From: Prolixibacteraceae bacterium
GTDB lineage: Bacteria > Bacteroidota > Bacteroidia > Bacteroidales > Prolixibacteraceae
Direction of reading: 5' to 3'
Length of the DNA: 64,000 bases
Assembly (NCBI GenBank): GCA_009773765.1
Contig: WTWZ01000004.1
Span: 1 to 64,000 of the forward strand
The translations under genes were made by a program, and so were the position numbers. This document shows positions 8,151-18,575 of the stretch, in pieces (position 1 is the first letter of the stretch; the number at the start of each line of letters is the position of its first letter). The notes below the pieces were generated by a model. That model was not told the origin of the DNA. It saw only the letters and a program-made list of their open reading frames with translations, and searched no databases.

Positions 8151-9143
8151 TTACTCCTTGTCCAGTTTATACTTCGAAATATCCATTCCAAAATTTAACC
8201 CCATATTTTCCAAAAGATCATCCAACTCGGTAAGCGATTTCTTACCAAAGTTCCTGAATTTCAACAGGTCGTTGCGGTTGTATGTTACCAAATCGCCCAA
8301 TGTGTCCACATCGGCGGCTTTTAAACAATTCAATGCACGAACTGACAAATCCATATCAACCAGCTTCGTTTTCAGGAGCTGGCGCATGTGAAGCACTTCC
8401 TCGTCGAATTCTTCATTTGCAAATTTCTCGTCAGAATCAATGGTAATCTTTTCATCAGAAAACAACATGAAATGATAAATCAGGATTTTGGCGGCTTCTT
8501 TCAGAGCATCTTTTGGCTGAATAGAACCATCGGTTTGAATTTCAATTATCAGCTTTTCATAGTCGGTTTTCTGTTCGACACGGAAATTTTCGACAGTGTA
8601 TTTCACTGATTTTATGGGAGTGAAAATTGAATCGATTGCGATTACCCCAAATTCAGCTTCAGCAGGTTTGTTTTCAATTGAAGGAACATACCCGCGGCCT
8701 TTACTAATGGTAATCTCCAAATGTAATTTCACATCGGGTTCCATCCGGCAAATTACCAGTTTTGGGTTCAGTACCCTGAAACTGGTCATGAATTTGTTAA
8801 TGTCGCCTGCGGTAAATTCCTCCTGACCGGTGATTGTTACCGATACCTTTTCATTGTCAAAGTCGTCAACCTCGTTTTTAAACCGAATCTGTTTCAGATT
8901 AAGGATAATATCGGTTACATCTTCAATAACACCTTTAATCGTAGAAAATTCATGGTCAACACCTTCAATTTTAACGGTAGTAATTGCATACCCTTCGAGT
9001 GATGATAGCAGTATCCGACGTAAAGCGTTACCGATTGTTATCCCGTAACCGGGTTCCAGCGGGCGAAACTCGAATTTTCCGATTTTATCATCGGATTCTA
9101 ACATAATCACCTTGTCAGGCTTTTGGAATGCTAATATTGCCAT
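8151..9143 (-). CDS. rpoA: DNA-directed RNA polymerase subunit alpha
   Basis: The 330-residue alpha subunit nucleates polymerase assembly. The N-terminal dimerisation domain (about 1-230) includes [21 protein letters not shown]. The C-terminal domain (about 255-320) has [19 protein letters not shown] and [16 protein letters not shown], the helix-hairpin-helix elements that contact promoter DNA and activators. Length and order are standard. It lies between rpsD and rplQ as in the alpha operon. Confidence 0.98.
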   Translation of the reverse strand: MAILAFQKPDKVIMLESDDKIGKFEFRPLEPGYGITIGNALRRILLSSLEGYAITTVKIEGVDHEFSTIKGVIEDVTDIILNLKQIRFKNEVDDFDNEKVSVTITGQEEFTAGDINKFMTSFRVLNPKLVICRMEPDVKLHLEITISKGRGYVPSIENKPAEAEFGVIAIDSIFTPIKSVKYTVENFRVEQKTDYEKLIIEIQTDGSIQPKDALKEAAKILIYHFMLFSDEKITIDSDEKFANEEFDEEVLHMRQLLKTKLVDMDLSVRALNCLKAADVDTLGDLVTYNRNDLLKFRNFGKKSLTELDDLLENMGLNFGMDISKYKLDKE

Positions 9144-9161
9144 AATGACCTTATAAATTAA

Positions 9162-9770
9162 TTATTTTGAATACAACTCTACGATAAGTTGTTCTTTGAT
9201 ATTTTCAGGAATTTCCGCGCGTTCGGGGCGGTTCAGGAATTTTCCGGCCATTTGATCGTTGGCCCATTCCAGCCACTCGTAACGAGTACTCCTGCGCGAA
9301 TGCAATGAGTCGGTAATTTCTTCCATTGCTTTTGATTTTTCCCTGACTCCAATAACGTCGCCCGGTTTTACCAAGTAGGATGGAATATTTACAACATTTC
9401 CGTTAACCACAATATGTTTGTGTGAAACAAACTGACGGGCGGCTGCCCGTGTTTTGGCAATACCTAAGCGGAATACCACATTGTCGAGCCTCGATTCGAG
9501 GAGCTGCAACAACACTTCGCCGGTTACGCCTTTCGAAGCCTGTGCCCTGTGGAACAGGCCACGGAACTGGCGTTCCAGGATTCCATAGGTATATTTAGCC
9601 TTTTGTTTTTCTCTTAACTGCAGACCGTATTCCGATTTTTTCCTCCTTTTCGACGATAACCCGTGCATTCCGGGAGGATAATTTTTGTGTTCGAATACTT
9701 TGTCTGGCCCGAATATCGGCTCGCCGAATTTACGGGCTATTTTTGATTTTGGTCCTCTGTATCTTGCCAT
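9162..9770 (-). CDS. rpsD: 30S ribosomal protein S4
   Basis: The 202-residue protein begins [19 protein letters not shown] and carries the S4 RNA-binding fold from about residue 90 ([20 protein letters not shown], then [11 protein letters not shown]). The N-terminal part lacks the zinc-binding cysteines found in some S4 proteins, so this is the cysteine-free form. S4 is a primary binder of 16S rRNA and in E. coli represses the alpha operon. Whether it does so here is not visible. Confidence 0.98.
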   Translation of the reverse strand: MARYRGPKSKIARKFGEPIFGPDKVFEHKNYPPGMHGLSSKRRKKSEYGLQLREKQKAKYTYGILERQFRGLFHRAQASKGVTGEVLLQLLESRLDNVVFRLGIAKTRAAARQFVSHKHIVVNGNVVNIPSYLVKPGDVIGVREKSKAMEEITDSLHSRRSTRYEWLEWANDQMAGKFLNRPERAEIPENIKEQLIVELYSK

Positions 9771-9788
9771 TACCTTTTCGTTTTAAAA

Positions 9789-10178
9789 TTAAACACGACG
9801 TCTTTTAGCCGGGCGGCAACCGTTGTGCGGAAGCGGTGTTGAATCAACAATTTCAGTAACCTGCAAGCCAATGGTAGCCATTGCCCTGATTGCTGATTCC
9901 CGGCCATTGCCCGGGCCTTTTACGAATACTTTTACTTTACGAAGTCCAAGGTCATAAGCCGCTTTCGAACACTCTTCTGATGCTACCTGGGCAGCATACG
10001 GGGTATTCTTTTTCGAACCACGGAATCCTTTTTTACCCGCCGACGACCATGAGATTACCTCTCCGTTCATATTTGTCAGCGTAACAATGATATTGTTGAA
10101 AGATGAGTGTACATGGGCCATTCCATTGGCTTCAACCACCACAACCCTCTTTCTGCTTGTAACTGTTTTTTTTGCCAT
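9789..10178 (-). CDS. rpsK: 30S ribosomal protein S11
   Basis: The 129-residue protein contains the family signatures [19 protein letters not shown] (residues 23-41) and [18 protein letters not shown], and ends in the conserved basic [12 protein letters not shown]. It sits on the 30S platform near S6, S18 and the 3' end of 16S rRNA. It lies 12 bases after rpsM and 18 before rpsD. Confidence 0.98.
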   Translation of the reverse strand: MAKKTVTSRKRVVVVEANGMAHVHSSFNNIIVTLTNMNGEVISWSSAGKKGFRGSKKNTPYAAQVASEECSKAAYDLGLRKVKVFVKGPGNGRESAIRAMATIGLQVTEIVDSTPLPHNGCRPAKRRRV

Positions 10179-10190
10179 AATTTAAAATCC

Positions 10191-10568
10191 TTATTTAGTG
10201 GCCATTTTTTTATTAGCAACAGTTTTGCGTTTTCCTTTACGGGTACGGGAATTGTTCTTGGTACTTTGGCCGCGTACCGGTAACCCGATACGATGACGGA
10301 TACCACGATAACAACCGATGTCCATCAGCCGTTTAATGTTCATTTGAACTTCGGAACGCAACTCTCCCTCAACTTTGAAGCTGTTATTAATTACTGTACG
10401 AACAGCTGCAAACTGGTCATCGTCCCAATCCTGTACTTTAAGGTCCCTGTCAACGCCTGCTTCTTTTAAAACAGAGTTTGCCCTGTTGCGGCCAATACCG
10501 TAAATATAGGTAAGCGCAATTTCACCTCTTTTATTATTTGGAATATCAACACCAACAATACGTGCCAT
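10191..10568 (-). CDS. rpsM: 30S ribosomal protein S13
   Basis: The 125-residue protein begins [20 protein letters not shown] and contains [20 protein letters not shown] near its end, with a basic C-terminal tail that reaches tRNA in the P site. It lies in the 30S head and contacts S19 and the large subunit. It follows rpmJ with a 24-base gap. Confidence 0.98.
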   Translation of the reverse strand: MARIVGVDIPNNKRGEIALTYIYGIGRNRANSVLKEAGVDRDLKVQDWDDDQFAAVRTVINNSFKVEGELRSEVQMNIKRLMDIGCYRGIRHRIGLPVRGQSTKNNSRTRKGKRKTVANKKMATK

Positions 10569-10592
10569 AAATTTTACTTTTTTTCAGATTAA

Positions 10593-10709
10593 TTACCCCT
10601 GGCGTTGTTTAAACTTGGGGTTCTTTTTATTAATCACATATAAACGCCCTTTCCTGCGAATGATTTTGCAGTCGGCGCTGCGTTTTTTAACTGAAACTCG
10701 AACTTTCAT
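10593..10709 (-). CDS. rpmJ: 50S ribosomal protein L36, zinc-free form
   Basis: This 38-codon gene lies between infA and rpsM and encodes [20 protein letters not shown] followed by [18 protein letters not shown]. The first half and the KFKQRQG end are diagnostic of L36. The zinc ribbon of classical L36 uses three cysteines and a histidine. Here only Cys14 remains, with Ser11, Asn27 and Phe33 at the other sites, so it should not bind zinc. This is the usual Bacteroidota form. Start and stop were read directly: ATG at 10707-10709 and TAA at 10593-10595. Confidence 0.96.
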   Translation of the reverse strand: MKVRVSVKKRSADCKIIRRKGRLYVINKKNPKFKQRQG

Positions 10710-10721
10710 TTTTAATGATCT

Positions 10722-10943
10722 TTAGTTTTTGTATCGAAAGGTAATTCTACCTTTAGTTAAATCATAAGGAGACATCTCCACTTTTACTTTATCGCCCGGC
10801 AATATTTTAATATAATGCATCCTCATTTTACCTGAAATATGGCCTGTAATTACGTGGCCATTCTCCAGTTCAACTCGAAACATGGCATTCGACAATGCCT
10901 CTATTATGGTTCCATCTTGTTCTATCGAAGATTGTTTTGCCAT
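10722..10943 (-). CDS. infA: translation initiation factor IF-1
   Basis: The 73-residue S1-like OB-fold protein has the family core [40 protein letters not shown] and [13 protein letters not shown]-1 blocks the A site during initiation. The order secY, infA, rpmJ is typical of the spc-alpha junction, but the methionine aminopeptidase gene often found between secY and infA is absent. Confidence 0.98.
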   Translation of the reverse strand: MAKQSSIEQDGTIIEALSNAMFRVELENGHVITGHISGKMRMHYIKILPGDKVKVEMSPYDLTKGRITFRYKN

Positions 10944-11004
10944 AAATACTTTTAATTACTGCCTTTAATAAATTAATGAGTGGTTTAAACCTCTTTTTTA
11001 CAAA

Positions 11005-12339
11005 TTACATTGAACCACCTGAACGGCCTTTAATGCGGCCTGATTTCATCAAACCGTCATAATGGCGCATCAACAGGTGACTTTCAATTTGTTGTAATGT
11101 ATCTAACACAACCCCTACCAGAATCAGCAGCGATGTTCCGCCATAAAACAGTGCAAACGACTGGTTAATTCCGATTAACATTGCAAAAGCAGGAAGAATG
11201 GTTACCAAACCCAGAAAAATAGAACCCGGAAGAGTTATCCTTGACATGATCGTATCGAGATACTCAACTGTTTTCTTGCCTGGTTTAATACCCGGAATAA
11301 AACCACCGTTCTTTTTCATGTCTTCTGCCATTTGCGTTGGATTAATAGTAATAGCCGTGTAAAAATAAGTAAAAGCTACCACTAACAGAAATTGTATAAA
11401 ATTGTACCAAAACCCGGTGATGTTTGTAAGAGCAGCCGCAACACCACGAAGGTTTTCAGAATTAGCAACACCAACTAATGTAATAGGAACCATCATAATT
11501 GCCTGGGCAAAAATAATGGGCATAACACCTGCTGCATTTACTTTCAGTGGGATGTACTGACGTACTCCGCCATATTGTTTGTTGCCCACAATCCGTTTTG
11601 CATACTGCACCGGTATTTTGCGGGTTCCCTGAACCAACAGAATGGATGCCATGAAAACGAAAAACAGAATAACAAATTCAACAAGGAACATAACCAATCC
11701 ACCTCCCTGTTGATTGATGCGGGAAGCAAATTCCTGCAAAATCGCCTGAGGCAAGTTAGCAATAATACCAATCATAATAATCAGTGAAATACCATTCCCA
11801 ATGCCTTTATCGGTAATACGTTCGCCCAACCAAAGAACAAACATCGATCCTGCTGTTAACATTACCATGGAAGGAAGTGTGAACCATATCCCTGACATTG
11901 CAAAGGCTGAATCGGGCAACTGCATATTAAGATTAGCCAGATATGCCGAAGCCTGAGGAATTAAAATCACAACGGTTAAATACCGGGTAATCTGATTGAT
12001 TTTCCTTCTGCCTGACTCGCCCTCTTTCTGCAACCTCTGGAAATAGGGCACTGCGATTCCCATCAACTGGATCACAATTGAGGCAGATATATACGGCATA
12101 ATTCCTAAAGCAAAGATAGAGGCCTGAGCAAACGCACCCCCCGAAAACATGTTAATCAAGCCTAATAAACCATCGGCAGTTTGCGACTGCAGATTTTCCA
12201 ATTGGGCAGGATCTATTCCCGGAAGCGAAACAAATGAGCCCAACCTGTAAATTAACAGGAGGAACAAGGTTGTCCCGATGCGAAATCTTAGATCTTCGAT
12301 CTTGTAAATATTCTTTAGGGTCTCTATAAATCGTTTCAT
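11005..12339 (-). CDS. secY: preprotein translocase subunit SecY
   Basis: The 444-residue membrane protein forms the central channel of the Sec translocon with SecE and SecG. Ten hydrophobic segments are recognisable; the first starts after IGTTLFLLLIYRLGSFVSLPG, and the plug region (SGGAFAQASIFALGIMPYI) follows. Cytoplasmic loops GERITDKGIGNGISLIIM and QTRYL-like NQITRYLTV are conserved. It follows rplO with a six-base gap, as in the spc operon. Confidence 0.98.
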   Translation of the reverse strand: MKRFIETLKNIYKIEDLRFRIGTTLFLLLIYRLGSFVSLPGIDPAQLENLQSQTADGLLGLINMFSGGAFAQASIFALGIMPYISASIVIQLMGIAVPYFQRLQKEGESGRRKINQITRYLTVVILIPQASAYLANLNMQLPDSAFAMSGIWFTLPSMVMLTAGSMFVLWLGERITDKGIGNGISLIIMIGIIANLPQAILQEFASRINQQGGGLVMFLVEFVILFFVFMASILLVQGTRKIPVQYAKRIVGNKQYGGVRQYIPLKVNAAGVMPIIFAQAIMMVPITLVGVANSENLRGVAAALTNITGFWYNFIQFLLVVAFTYFYTAITINPTQMAEDMKKNGGFIPGIKPGKKTVEYLDTIMSRITLPGSIFLGLVTILPAFAMLIGINQSFALFYGGTSLLILVGVVLDTLQQIESHLLMRHYDGLMKSGRIKGRSGGSM

Positions 12340-12345
12340 AACGGT

Positions 12346-12792
12346 TTAAAGTATTTCTGTGGTTCCTAGTACTTTTTCTATTGCTTCTTTGGCGCTTTTT
12401 GAAAAGGCATGTGCTTTAACTTCCAGTTTAGCGGTTAAACTACCACCACCCAGAATTTTGATCCTGTCTTTTCTTTTTGCCATACCTGCCAAAATCAGGA
12501 ATTCCCTGTCGATAACTGTTGTGTTCCGCTTTTCAGCTATTTTCTGAATTTCTTCAAGGTTGATTACTGTATATTCAACCCTGTTGATATTCTTAAATCC
12601 AGATTTAGGAACAACACGCTGCAAAGGCATCTGGCCGCCTTCGAAACCTATTTTCTTGGAATAGCCCGATCTTGATTTTTGTCCCTTATGTCCACGGGTT
12701 GAAGTACCGCCACGGCCTGAACCCTGGCCTCTTCCAATTCGTTTCTGAGATGTTGTTGCTCCTTCAGCAGGTTGTAAGTTACTTAAATTCAT
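12346..12792 (-). CDS. rplO: 50S ribosomal protein L15
   Basis: The 148-residue protein starts MNLSNLQPAEGATTSQKRIG and has the Gly/Arg-rich N-terminal extension (GRGQGSGRGGTSTRGHKGQK) that threads into 23S rRNA, followed by the globular domain (GFEGGQMPLQRVVPKSGFKN). It lies between rpmD and secY. Confidence 0.98.
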   Translation of the reverse strand: MNLSNLQPAEGATTSQKRIGRGQGSGRGGTSTRGHKGQKSRSGYSKKIGFEGGQMPLQRVVPKSGFKNINRVEYTVINLEEIQKIAEKRNTTVIDREFLILAGMAKRKDRIKILGGGSLTAKLEVKAHAFSKSAKEAIEKVLGTTEIL

Positions 12793-12813
12793 TTTTTTCA
12801 GATATTTGAAATA

Positions 12814-12996
12814 TTAATTAACTTCTTCAACACTAATTAAATGCCTCATTTTGTTGACCATGCCAACAATTTGAGGTGTAGCCTCGTGAACAACAGGGCG
12901 GTTTAATTTTTTTAAACCTAACGCTCCCAAAGTTAATTTTTGGCGTTTAGTTGAACCGATACTACTTTTTACTTGTGTAATTTTTATTTTAGCCAT
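12814..12996 (-). CDS. rpmD: 50S ribosomal protein L30
   Basis: The 60-residue protein reads AKIKITQVKSSIGSTKRQKL, then LGLKKLNRPVVHEATPQIVG and ends VNKMRHLISVEEVN, the complete bacterial L30. It lies seven bases after rpsE and 21 before rplO. Confidence 0.97.
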   Translation of the reverse strand: MAKIKITQVKSSIGSTKRQKLTLGALGLKKLNRPVVHEATPQIVGMVNKMRHLISVEEVN

Positions 12997-13003
12997 AACT
13001 GTG

Positions 13004-13519
13004 TTATCCTTTAAAAACTTTTTCTAATGAAACACCTCTGTGCTGGGCTACTGTATATGGATCGCGTAACTCGAGCAAAGCTGACATAGTTGCTTTAACA
13101 AGGTTATGAGGATTTGAAGAGCCTTTCGATTTAGCCAGAATATCATGTATTCCCACGCTTTCCAACACGGCGCGCATCGCACCCCCTGCCTTTACACCGG
13201 TACCCGATGTTGCTGGTTTTAGCAGCACGTTTGCACCGCCGAATTTTGCTGTTTGTTCGTGTGGGATAGTTCCATGAATCACCGGTATTTTCACGAGGTT
13301 CTTTTTAGCTGCATCCACCCCTTTCGAGATGGCTGTTGTTACTTCGCTTGCTTTTCCGAGTCCCCAACCTACAATTCCGTCCTCGTTACCTACAACAACA
13401 ATAGCAGAGAAACTGAAGGTTCGCCCTCCTTTTGTAACTTTAGTAACGCGGTTAATGGCTACCAACCTGTCTTTTAATTCGAGGTCGCTTGTTTTTACTT
13501 TATTGCTAATTTTCGCCAT
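13004..13519 (-). CDS. rpsE: 30S ribosomal protein S5
   Basis: The 171-residue protein has the S5 N-terminal double-stranded RNA-binding fold ([40 protein letters not shown]) and the C-terminal domain ([20 protein letters not shown]). It helps translational fidelity with S4 and lies at the mRNA entrance. It lies between rplR and rpmD. Confidence 0.98.
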   Translation of the reverse strand: MAKISNKVKTSDLELKDRLVAINRVTKVTKGGRTFSFSAIVVVGNEDGIVGWGLGKASEVTTAISKGVDAAKKNLVKIPVIHGTIPHEQTAKFGGANVLLKPATSGTGVKAGGAMRAVLESVGIHDILAKSKGSSNPHNLVKATMSALLELRDPYTVAQHRGVSLEKVFKG

Positions 13520-13525
13520 AATTGA

Positions 13526-13882
13526 TTAGAATTTAAGGCCACCTTCGCGGGCAGCGTCAGCTAATTGTTTTACTCTTCCGTGATACAGGTATCCGTTTCT
13601 GTCGAATACTACTGCACTTATTCCTGCAGCTAATGCTTTTTCGGCAACCAATTTGCCTACCATTGCTGCTTTTTCCGTTTTGGTACCTTCAGCGCCAGCG
13701 ATTTCCTTTGCTTTCGATGAAGCATTTAAAAGAGTTTCTCCTTTTGCATCATCAATTAACTGAGCGTAAATTTCCTTGTTGCTTCTGAATACGCTTAAGC
13801 GTGGACAATCGGCCGTACCTGATACTATTTTGCGTACGCGCATTTTAATTTTTGTGCGCCTCTCTAATTTTGTTAATGCCAT
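13526..13882 (-). CDS. rplR: 50S ribosomal protein L18
   Basis: The 118-residue 5S rRNA-binding protein shows [38 protein letters not shown] and a C-terminal [20 protein letters not shown], all typical. Six bases separate it from rpsE. Confidence 0.98.
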   Translation of the reverse strand: MALTKLERRTKIKMRVRKIVSGTADCPRLSVFRSNKEIYAQLIDDAKGETLLNASSKAKEIAGAEGTKTEKAAMVGKLVAEKALAAGISAVVFDRNGYLYHGRVKQLADAAREGGLKF

Positions 13883-13902
13883 AATAATTGAATTATTAAG
13901 AA

Positions 13903-14460
13903 TTATTTTGAAGAGGTTTTACCAGCCTTACGCCTTAATACTTCACCAACAAACTTGATACCTTTCCCCTTGTAGGGTTCGGGCATGCGGAATGATCTGA
14001 TTTTTGCAGCTATCTGGCCAATTAATTGTTTATCGTTACTTGTTAAAGTAATGATTGGATTGCTACGTTTATCAGATCTAGCTTCAACCTTAACTTCAGG
14101 AGGAACCTGCAAATAGATGTGGTGGGCAAATCCCAAAACAAGGTCGAGTACGCTGTTCTGGACAACTTCGGCCCTGTAACCTACTCCAACCAATTCCAAC
14201 TTTACTTCGTATCCTTTCGACACACCAACAACCATATTGTTGATTAAAGACCTGTAAAGTCCATGCATTGCTTTCTGACTTTTTTCATCGCCTGCCCTTT
14301 TTAGTTCAACAGTCCCGTTTTCGATTGAAACTGAGATATTTGGGTCAACTTTTTGAGACAATTCCCCGAGAGGACCTTTTACTGTGACAACATTTTCGTT
14401 GTTCACCTTAACCTGTACCCCTGCCGGAACTGTTACGGGTAATTTACCTATTCTTGACAT
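13903..14460 (-). CDS. rplF: 50S ribosomal protein L6
   Basis: The 185-residue protein starts [20 protein letters not shown] and holds two L6 domains, with [20 protein letters not shown] near the end. The frame is open for 14 codons further upstream, but that would overlap rpsH. An AGGAGG ribosome-binding site at 14466-14471 sits five bases before the ATG at 14458-14460, which fixes this start. L6 contacts the factor-binding site of the large subunit. Confidence 0.98.
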   Translation of the reverse strand: MSRIGKLPVTVPAGVQVKVNNENVVTVKGPLGELSQKVDPNISVSIENGTVELKRAGDEKSQKAMHGLYRSLINNMVVGVSKGYEVKLELVGVGYRAEVVQNSVLDLVLGFAHHIYLQVPPEVKVEARSDKRSNPIITLTSNDKQLIGQIAAKIRSFRMPEPYKGKGIKFVGEVLRRKAGKTSSK

Positions 14461-14473
14461 GACTTTCCTCCTA

Positions 14474-14881
14474 TTAATACACGTAACATAATACTTCGCC
14501 ACCGATATTCAGTTCTTTGGCTTCCTTATCGGTAACCAAACCTTTCGATGTTGAGATGATTGCTATGCCTAAACCATTGAGCACACGCGGAATATCGTCG
14601 GTATGACAGTAGTTGCGCAACCCTGGTTTACTGATGCGTTCTAACGCTTTTATTGCAGATACTTTTGTCTCCGGGTTATATTTCAATGCAATTTTAATGT
14701 TACCCTGGTAGCCAACCTCGTCTTCGAATTTATAATTCAGGATATAACCTTTTTCTTTCAGAATTTTTGTTATTTCCTTCTTCATGCCCGAAGCGGGTAT
14801 GTCAACCACCCGGTGTTTTGCCTGTATTGCATTTCTTAACCTTGTGAGATAGTCTGCTATTGGATCTGTTACTTTACTCAT
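14474..14881 (-). CDS. rpsH: 30S ribosomal protein S8
   Basis: The 135-residue protein has the S8 start [20 protein letters not shown] and the C-terminal [20 protein letters not shown], ending [10 protein letters not shown]8 is a primary binder of the central domain of 16S rRNA and in E. coli represses the spc operon. It lies 21 bases after rpsN. Confidence 0.98.
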   Translation of the reverse strand: MSKVTDPIADYLTRLRNAIQAKHRVVDIPASGMKKEITKILKEKGYILNYKFEDEVGYQGNIKIALKYNPETKVSAIKALERISKPGLRNYCHTDDIPRVLNGLGIAIISTSKGLVTDKEAKELNIGGEVLCYVY

Positions 14882-14902
14882 TATTTCAAGTTCTTTAAAC
14901 GA

Positions 14903-15172
14903 TTACCAACTTGCCTTTTTAACTCCCGGAATAAGGCCTTCGGAGGCCATTTCCCTAAAATCAATCCTGCTGATTCCGAATTGGCGCATATAACCCTTTG
15001 GTCTTCCGGTAAGTTTACACCTGTTGTGCAAACGAACTTTCGACGAATTTTTTGGTAGCTTTTGCAAACCTACCATATCGCCTTCCGCCTTAAGTTTGGC
15101 CCGTTTTTCGGCATATTTCTCAACTAATTTTGCACGCTTAACTTCGCGGGCTTTCATTGATTCTTTGGCCAT
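14903..15172 (-). CDS. rpsN: 30S ribosomal protein S14, long zinc-free form
   Basis: The 89-residue protein is the long S14 type: [20 protein letters not shown] at the start and [20 protein letters not shown] in the core. The short zinc-binding S14 has two CxxC pairs, whereas this one has a single cysteine. Its ATG overlaps the rplE stop by one base (TAATG), which suggests coupled translation. Confidence 0.98.
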   Translation of the reverse strand: MAKESMKAREVKRAKLVEKYAEKRAKLKAEGDMVGLQKLPKNSSKVRLHNRCKLTGRPKGYMRQFGISRIDFREMASEGLIPGVKKASW

Positions 15173-15732
15173 TACTTAGTTTTTTTAACGTTTTTAAATG
15201 GTAAACCTAATTCTTTTAACAGTGCAAAACCTTCTTCGTCGGTTTTTGCAGTGGTAACGAAGGTAATGTTCATCCCGTTTATTTTGCTTACTTTATCCAG
15301 AACGATTTCCGGAAAAACAATCTGCTCGGGAATGCCGAGTGTATAGTTGCCCCGACCGTCCATTTTGCTTTCGATACCGCGGAAATCGCGGATACGTGGC
15401 AGAGCCACGGCAATTAAACGGTCGAGAAATTCATACATTTGGTCGCGACGCAATGTAACACGCACGCCAATGGGCATTTTTTTCCTCAGTTTGAAATTAG
15501 ATATGTCTTTTTTCGACATGGTTTGCATGGCCTTCTGGCCTGCAATCATTGTCATTTCGGTTGTGGCAACATCAATCAGCTTTTTATCGGCTATTGCTGC
15601 ACCAACTCCCTGGTTAAGCACAATTTTCTCTAATTTCGGGACCTGCATTACAGAAGAGTAATCAAACTCTTTCTTTAATACAGGAATTACTTCTTCCTGA
15701 TATTTCTTTTTCAGAGTGGGTATGTGAGCCAT
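15172..15732 (-). CDS. rplE: 50S ribosomal protein L5
   Basis: The 186-residue 5S rRNA-binding protein shows the L5 pattern: [40 protein letters not shown], and [16 protein letters not shown]. It overlaps both neighbours by one base (TAATG at 15732 with rplX and at 15172 with rpsN). Confidence 0.98.
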   Translation of the reverse strand: MAHIPTLKKKYQEEVIPVLKKEFDYSSVMQVPKLEKIVLNQGVGAAIADKKLIDVATTEMTMIAGQKAMQTMSKKDISNFKLRKKMPIGVRVTLRRDQMYEFLDRLIAVALPRIRDFRGIESKMDGRGNYTLGIPEQIVFPEIVLDKVSKINGMNITFVTTAKTDEEGFALLKELGLPFKNVKKTK

Positions 15733-16055
15733 TACTTAATCTCCTCTCCTGATTTTTTGGAAAAACGAACTAATTTACCTTTGTCATTCAATCTCCTTCC
15801 AACACGTGTTGCAGCGCCAGCTTTGGCGTCGAACAGCATGAGGTTTGAGATGTGCACAGGCGCTTCTTTTTCGATGATACCACCCTGCGGGGATGCCGCG
15901 TTTGGTTTGGTACTTTTTTTCATCATATTAACACCTTCTACGATTGCTCTTTCTGTTTTTGTGATGATTTCGAGAACACGGCCTTTTTTGCCTTTGTTGT
16001 TCCCTGCAATCACAAACACAGTATCACCTTTTTTTATGTGTAATTTTTTTTGCAT
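15732..16055 (-). CDS. rplX: 50S ribosomal protein L24
   Basis: The 107-residue KOW-domain protein has [20 protein letters not shown] near the start, then [21 protein letters not shown]24 starts assembly of the large subunit and lies near the exit tunnel. It is coupled to rplE by a one-base overlap. Confidence 0.98.
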   Translation of the reverse strand: MQKKLHIKKGDTVFVIAGNNKGKKGRVLEIITKTERAIVEGVNMMKKSTKPNAASPQGGIIEKEAPVHISNLMLFDAKAGAATRVGRRLNDKGKLVRFSKKSGEEIK

Positions 16056-16073
16056 TTCGAGCTTTTTTCTAAA

Positions 16074-16439
16074 TTACAATACTTCTGGCGCGAGAGAAAT
16101 TATTTTCATATTCTTATCGCGCAATTCACGGGCAACGGGGCCGAAAATACGTGTTCCACGCATTTCGTTTGCGGCGTTTAACAGTACAACTGCATTGTCG
16201 TCGAAACGGATGTATGAGCCGTCGGCACGGCGATTTTCTTTTTTCGTGCGAACTACAATTGCGCGTGATACTGCGCCTTTTTTCACATCGGCCCCCGGCA
16301 TGGCACTTTTAACAGCTACAATAATTGTGTCGCCCAAAGAAGCATAACGCTTCCTTGTGCCGCCTAAAACACGGATACATAAAACCGTTTTGGCCCCACT
16401 GTTATCGGCTACTGAACATCTTGATTCTTGTTGTATCAT
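16074..16439 (-). CDS. rplN: 50S ribosomal protein L14
   Basis: The 121-residue protein reads [20 protein letters not shown] and contains [20 protein letters not shown] and the end [21 protein letters not shown]-type signature, split here by its own wording. L14 forms an inter-subunit bridge and contacts L19. It lies two bases after rpsQ. Confidence 0.98.
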   Translation of the reverse strand: MIQQESRCSVADNSGAKTVLCIRVLGGTRKRYASLGDTIIVAVKSAMPGADVKKGAVSRAIVVRTKKENRRADGSYIRFDDNAVVLLNAANEMRGTRIFGPVARELRDKNMKIISLAPEVL

Positions 16440-16441
16440 GA

Positions 16442-16708
16442 TTACTTAGCTCTTTCAATTATTTCAACTAATCTCCAACATTTGGTTTTGCTAAGCGGAC
16501 GTGTTTCCATAATCCGCACAGTATCGCCAGTGTTGCAGGTATTACTCTCATCGTGGGCATGGAATTTTGTTGTTTTGTTAACGAACTTACCATAGATTGG
16601 GTGTTTCACTTTACGTTTAACAGCCACAACGATTGATTTGTCCATTTTATCGCTGACAACTACCCCGACTTTCTCTTTCCTGAGATTTCTCACTAGATTT
16701 TCTTCCAT
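16442..16708 (-). CDS. rpsQ: 30S ribosomal protein S17
   Basis: The 88-residue OB-fold protein has [40 protein letters not shown] and [20 protein letters not shown], the full S17 pattern. It lies six bases after rpmC. Confidence 0.97.
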   Translation of the reverse strand: MEENLVRNLRKEKVGVVVSDKMDKSIVVAVKRKVKHPIYGKFVNKTTKFHAHDESNTCNTGDTVRIMETRPLSKTKCWRLVEIIERAK

Positions 16709-16714
16709 CGTGAA

Positions 16715-16918
16715 TTAATTCTTATTTTCTTTTAATTCTCTTTCGCGAAGAACAGTCTTCAACCTGGCAATATCTTTTTTGCTAACCTGTATTTTCATCG
16801 GGTTATCAAGCGTGCTTACTGCATGGTTTAACTTAAGGCGTACAAGGTTTTCTTTTTCAACCTGTAACTTTTCGACGATTTCTTTTACCGTCAGTTCTTT
16901 GATTTCAGAAGTTTTCAT
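16715..16918 (-). CDS. rpmC: 50S ribosomal protein L29
   Basis: The 67-residue helical protein ([20 protein letters not shown], ending near KDIARLKTVLRERELKENKN) lies at the exit tunnel beside L23. Its start overlaps the rplP stop by one base (TAATG). Confidence 0.97.
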   Translation of the reverse strand: MKTSEIKELTVKEIVEKLQVEKENLVRLKLNHAVSTLDNPMKIQVSKKDIARLKTVLRERELKENKN

Positions 16919-17352
16919 TATTCACCTTTTTGTTCTTCAACATAATCACGTCGTACAATAAACTTTGTTTTCACCGGCAGTTTCTGGGCTGCCAATCTTA
17001 AAGCTTCCTTGGCCATTTCGAACGGAACGCCTTCGGCTTCAATGATTATTCGGCCCGGGGTTACCGGGGCTACGAAAGCCTCAGGAGCGCCTTTACCTTT
17101 GCCCATACGAACTTCGGCTGGTTTTTTGGTAATGGGTTTATCGGGAAAAATCCGTATCCAAATCTGTCCTTGCCGTTGCATGTACCGTGTTACCGCAACC
17201 CTGGCTGCCTCAATCTGACGGCCGGTAATCCACTCTTCTTCCAACGACTTTATTCCAAACGAACCAAATGCGAGTTGATTGCCACGCTGGGCATTACCTT
17301 TCATCCGGCCCTTTTGAACTCTTCTAAATTTTACCTTTTTTGGCTGTAACAT
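16918..17352 (-). CDS. rplP: 50S ribosomal protein L16
   Basis: The 144-residue protein starts [20 protein letters not shown] and has [20 protein letters not shown] and [20 protein letters not shown], the L16 signatures. It sits at the A-site side of the peptidyl-transferase region. It follows rpsC and is coupled to rpmC. Confidence 0.98.
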   Translation of the reverse strand: MLQPKKVKFRRVQKGRMKGNAQRGNQLAFGSFGIKSLEEEWITGRQIEAARVAVTRYMQRQGQIWIRIFPDKPITKKPAEVRMGKGKGAPEAFVAPVTPGRIIIEAEGVPFEMAKEALRLAAQKLPVKTKFIVRRDYVEEQKGE

Positions 17353-17379
17353 CCTGTTAAATTTATGAGTGTTAAACCA

Positions 17380-18114
17380 CTATTTTCTTCTACGTCCACG
17401 GTTAGCGCCTCCGGCATTTGCCGGCTTTTCCCTCCGTTCTGCACCAGTGGTTCCTGGTTTCTGGCCGAAATTTGGCGAAAGATCGCGGACTCCATATACC
17501 ATACCTTTACAAATCCAGACTTTCACTCCGATCAGTCCGGTTTTTGTGGATGCTTCTGCCAATGCGTAGTCAATATCAGCACGCAAAGTGTGAAGCGGGG
17601 TACGGCCATCTTTATACATTTCAGAACGAGCCATTTCTGCTCCGTTTAACCTGCCAGAAACCAATACTTTGATTCCTTCGGCCCCCATTCTCATGGTTGA
17701 AGCAATAGCCATTTTTGTAGCCCTGCGGTAAGCTATTTTACCTTCGATTTGCCTTGCAATGTTGATTGCAACAATTTTGGCATCGAGTTCAGGGCGTTTG
17801 ATCTCGAAAATGTTGATCTGAACTTCTTTACTGGTAACTTTTTTTAGTTCTTCCTTCAGCTTGTCAACTTCCTGTCCTCCTTTACCAATAATAATTCCGG
17901 GGCGTGAAGTATGCACTGTGATAGTGATTAACTTCAGGGTACGTTCAATTACAATTTTTGATATGCTGGCTTTTGCCAAACGTGCGTTCAGGTATTCCCT
18001 GATTTTGGCGTCTTCAACCAGTTTATCACCATAATCGTCGCCACCGAACCAGTTTGAGTCCCATCCTTTAATGAACCCCAAACGATTTGAAATCGGATTT
18101 ACTTTTTGTCCCAT
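17380..18114 (-). CDS. rpsC: 30S ribosomal protein S3
   Basis: The 244-residue protein begins [20 protein letters not shown] and contains the KH domain ([20 protein letters not shown], residues about 72-91) and the C-terminal S3 domain. The tail ends in a Gly/Arg/Asn-rich run ([12 protein letters not shown]). S3 lies at the mRNA entry tunnel. Three bases separate it from rplV. Confidence 0.98.
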   Translation of the reverse strand: MGQKVNPISNRLGFIKGWDSNWFGGDDYGDKLVEDAKIREYLNARLAKASISKIVIERTLKLITITVHTSRPGIIIGKGGQEVDKLKEELKKVTSKEVQINIFEIKRPELDAKIVAINIARQIEGKIAYRRATKMAIASTMRMGAEGIKVLVSGRLNGAEMARSEMYKDGRTPLHTLRADIDYALAEASTKTGLIGVKVWICKGMVYGVRDLSPNFGQKPGTTGAERREKPANAGGANRGRRRK

Positions 18115-18117
18115 GAA

Positions 18118-18540
18118 TTACGAATTAAGATTTTCTTCAACAACACTTTCTTTCCTGTCAACGTAAATGGTTACGTGGTTCGAGCGTTTTCTGATGCGAT
18201 GGGCACGGCCCTGGGGAGCCGGACGCAGCCTTTTCAGAATCCTGCCTGAATCTACCATAATCGTTTTTACGTAAAGTTCATTTTCCTCTAAACGAACTCC
18301 TTCGTTTTTAGCCTGCCAATTGGCAACGGCCGATAGAAGAAGTTTTTCCACCCTGTTAGACGCTTCTTTTGAAGAGAACTTCAAAACATCCAACGCTTTG
18401 TTCACCTCCATACCGCGGACTAAATCGGCTACAAGCCTCATTTTTCTTGGAGATGTAGGGCAGTTTTTCAAAACAGCAAAATATTGTTGTTTTTTTTCTT
18501 CTTTTCTTTTGTCAGCTGCTAGTCTTTTTCTGGCACCCAT
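18118..18540 (-). CDS. rplV: 50S ribosomal protein L22
   Basis: The 140-residue protein has an N-terminal basic extension ([20 protein letters not shown]), then the core [20 protein letters not shown] and [16 protein letters not shown]. The extended loop of L22 lines the exit tunnel. It lies 35 bases after rpsS. Confidence 0.98.
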   Translation of the reverse strand: MGARKRLAADKRKEEKKQQYFAVLKNCPTSPRKMRLVADLVRGMEVNKALDVLKFSSKEASNRVEKLLLSAVANWQAKNEGVRLEENELYVKTIMVDSGRILKRLRPAPQGRAHRIRKRSNHVTIYVDRKESVVEENLNS

Positions 18541-18575
18541 TGTCTTTTCCTTTTAAAATTAATGGCATTTATGCC

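Noticed and set aside
14461-14502. N-terminal extension of L6 (14 codons)
   Set aside because: It overlaps rpsH, and an AGGAGG site directly precedes the internal ATG that gives the normal L6 start.
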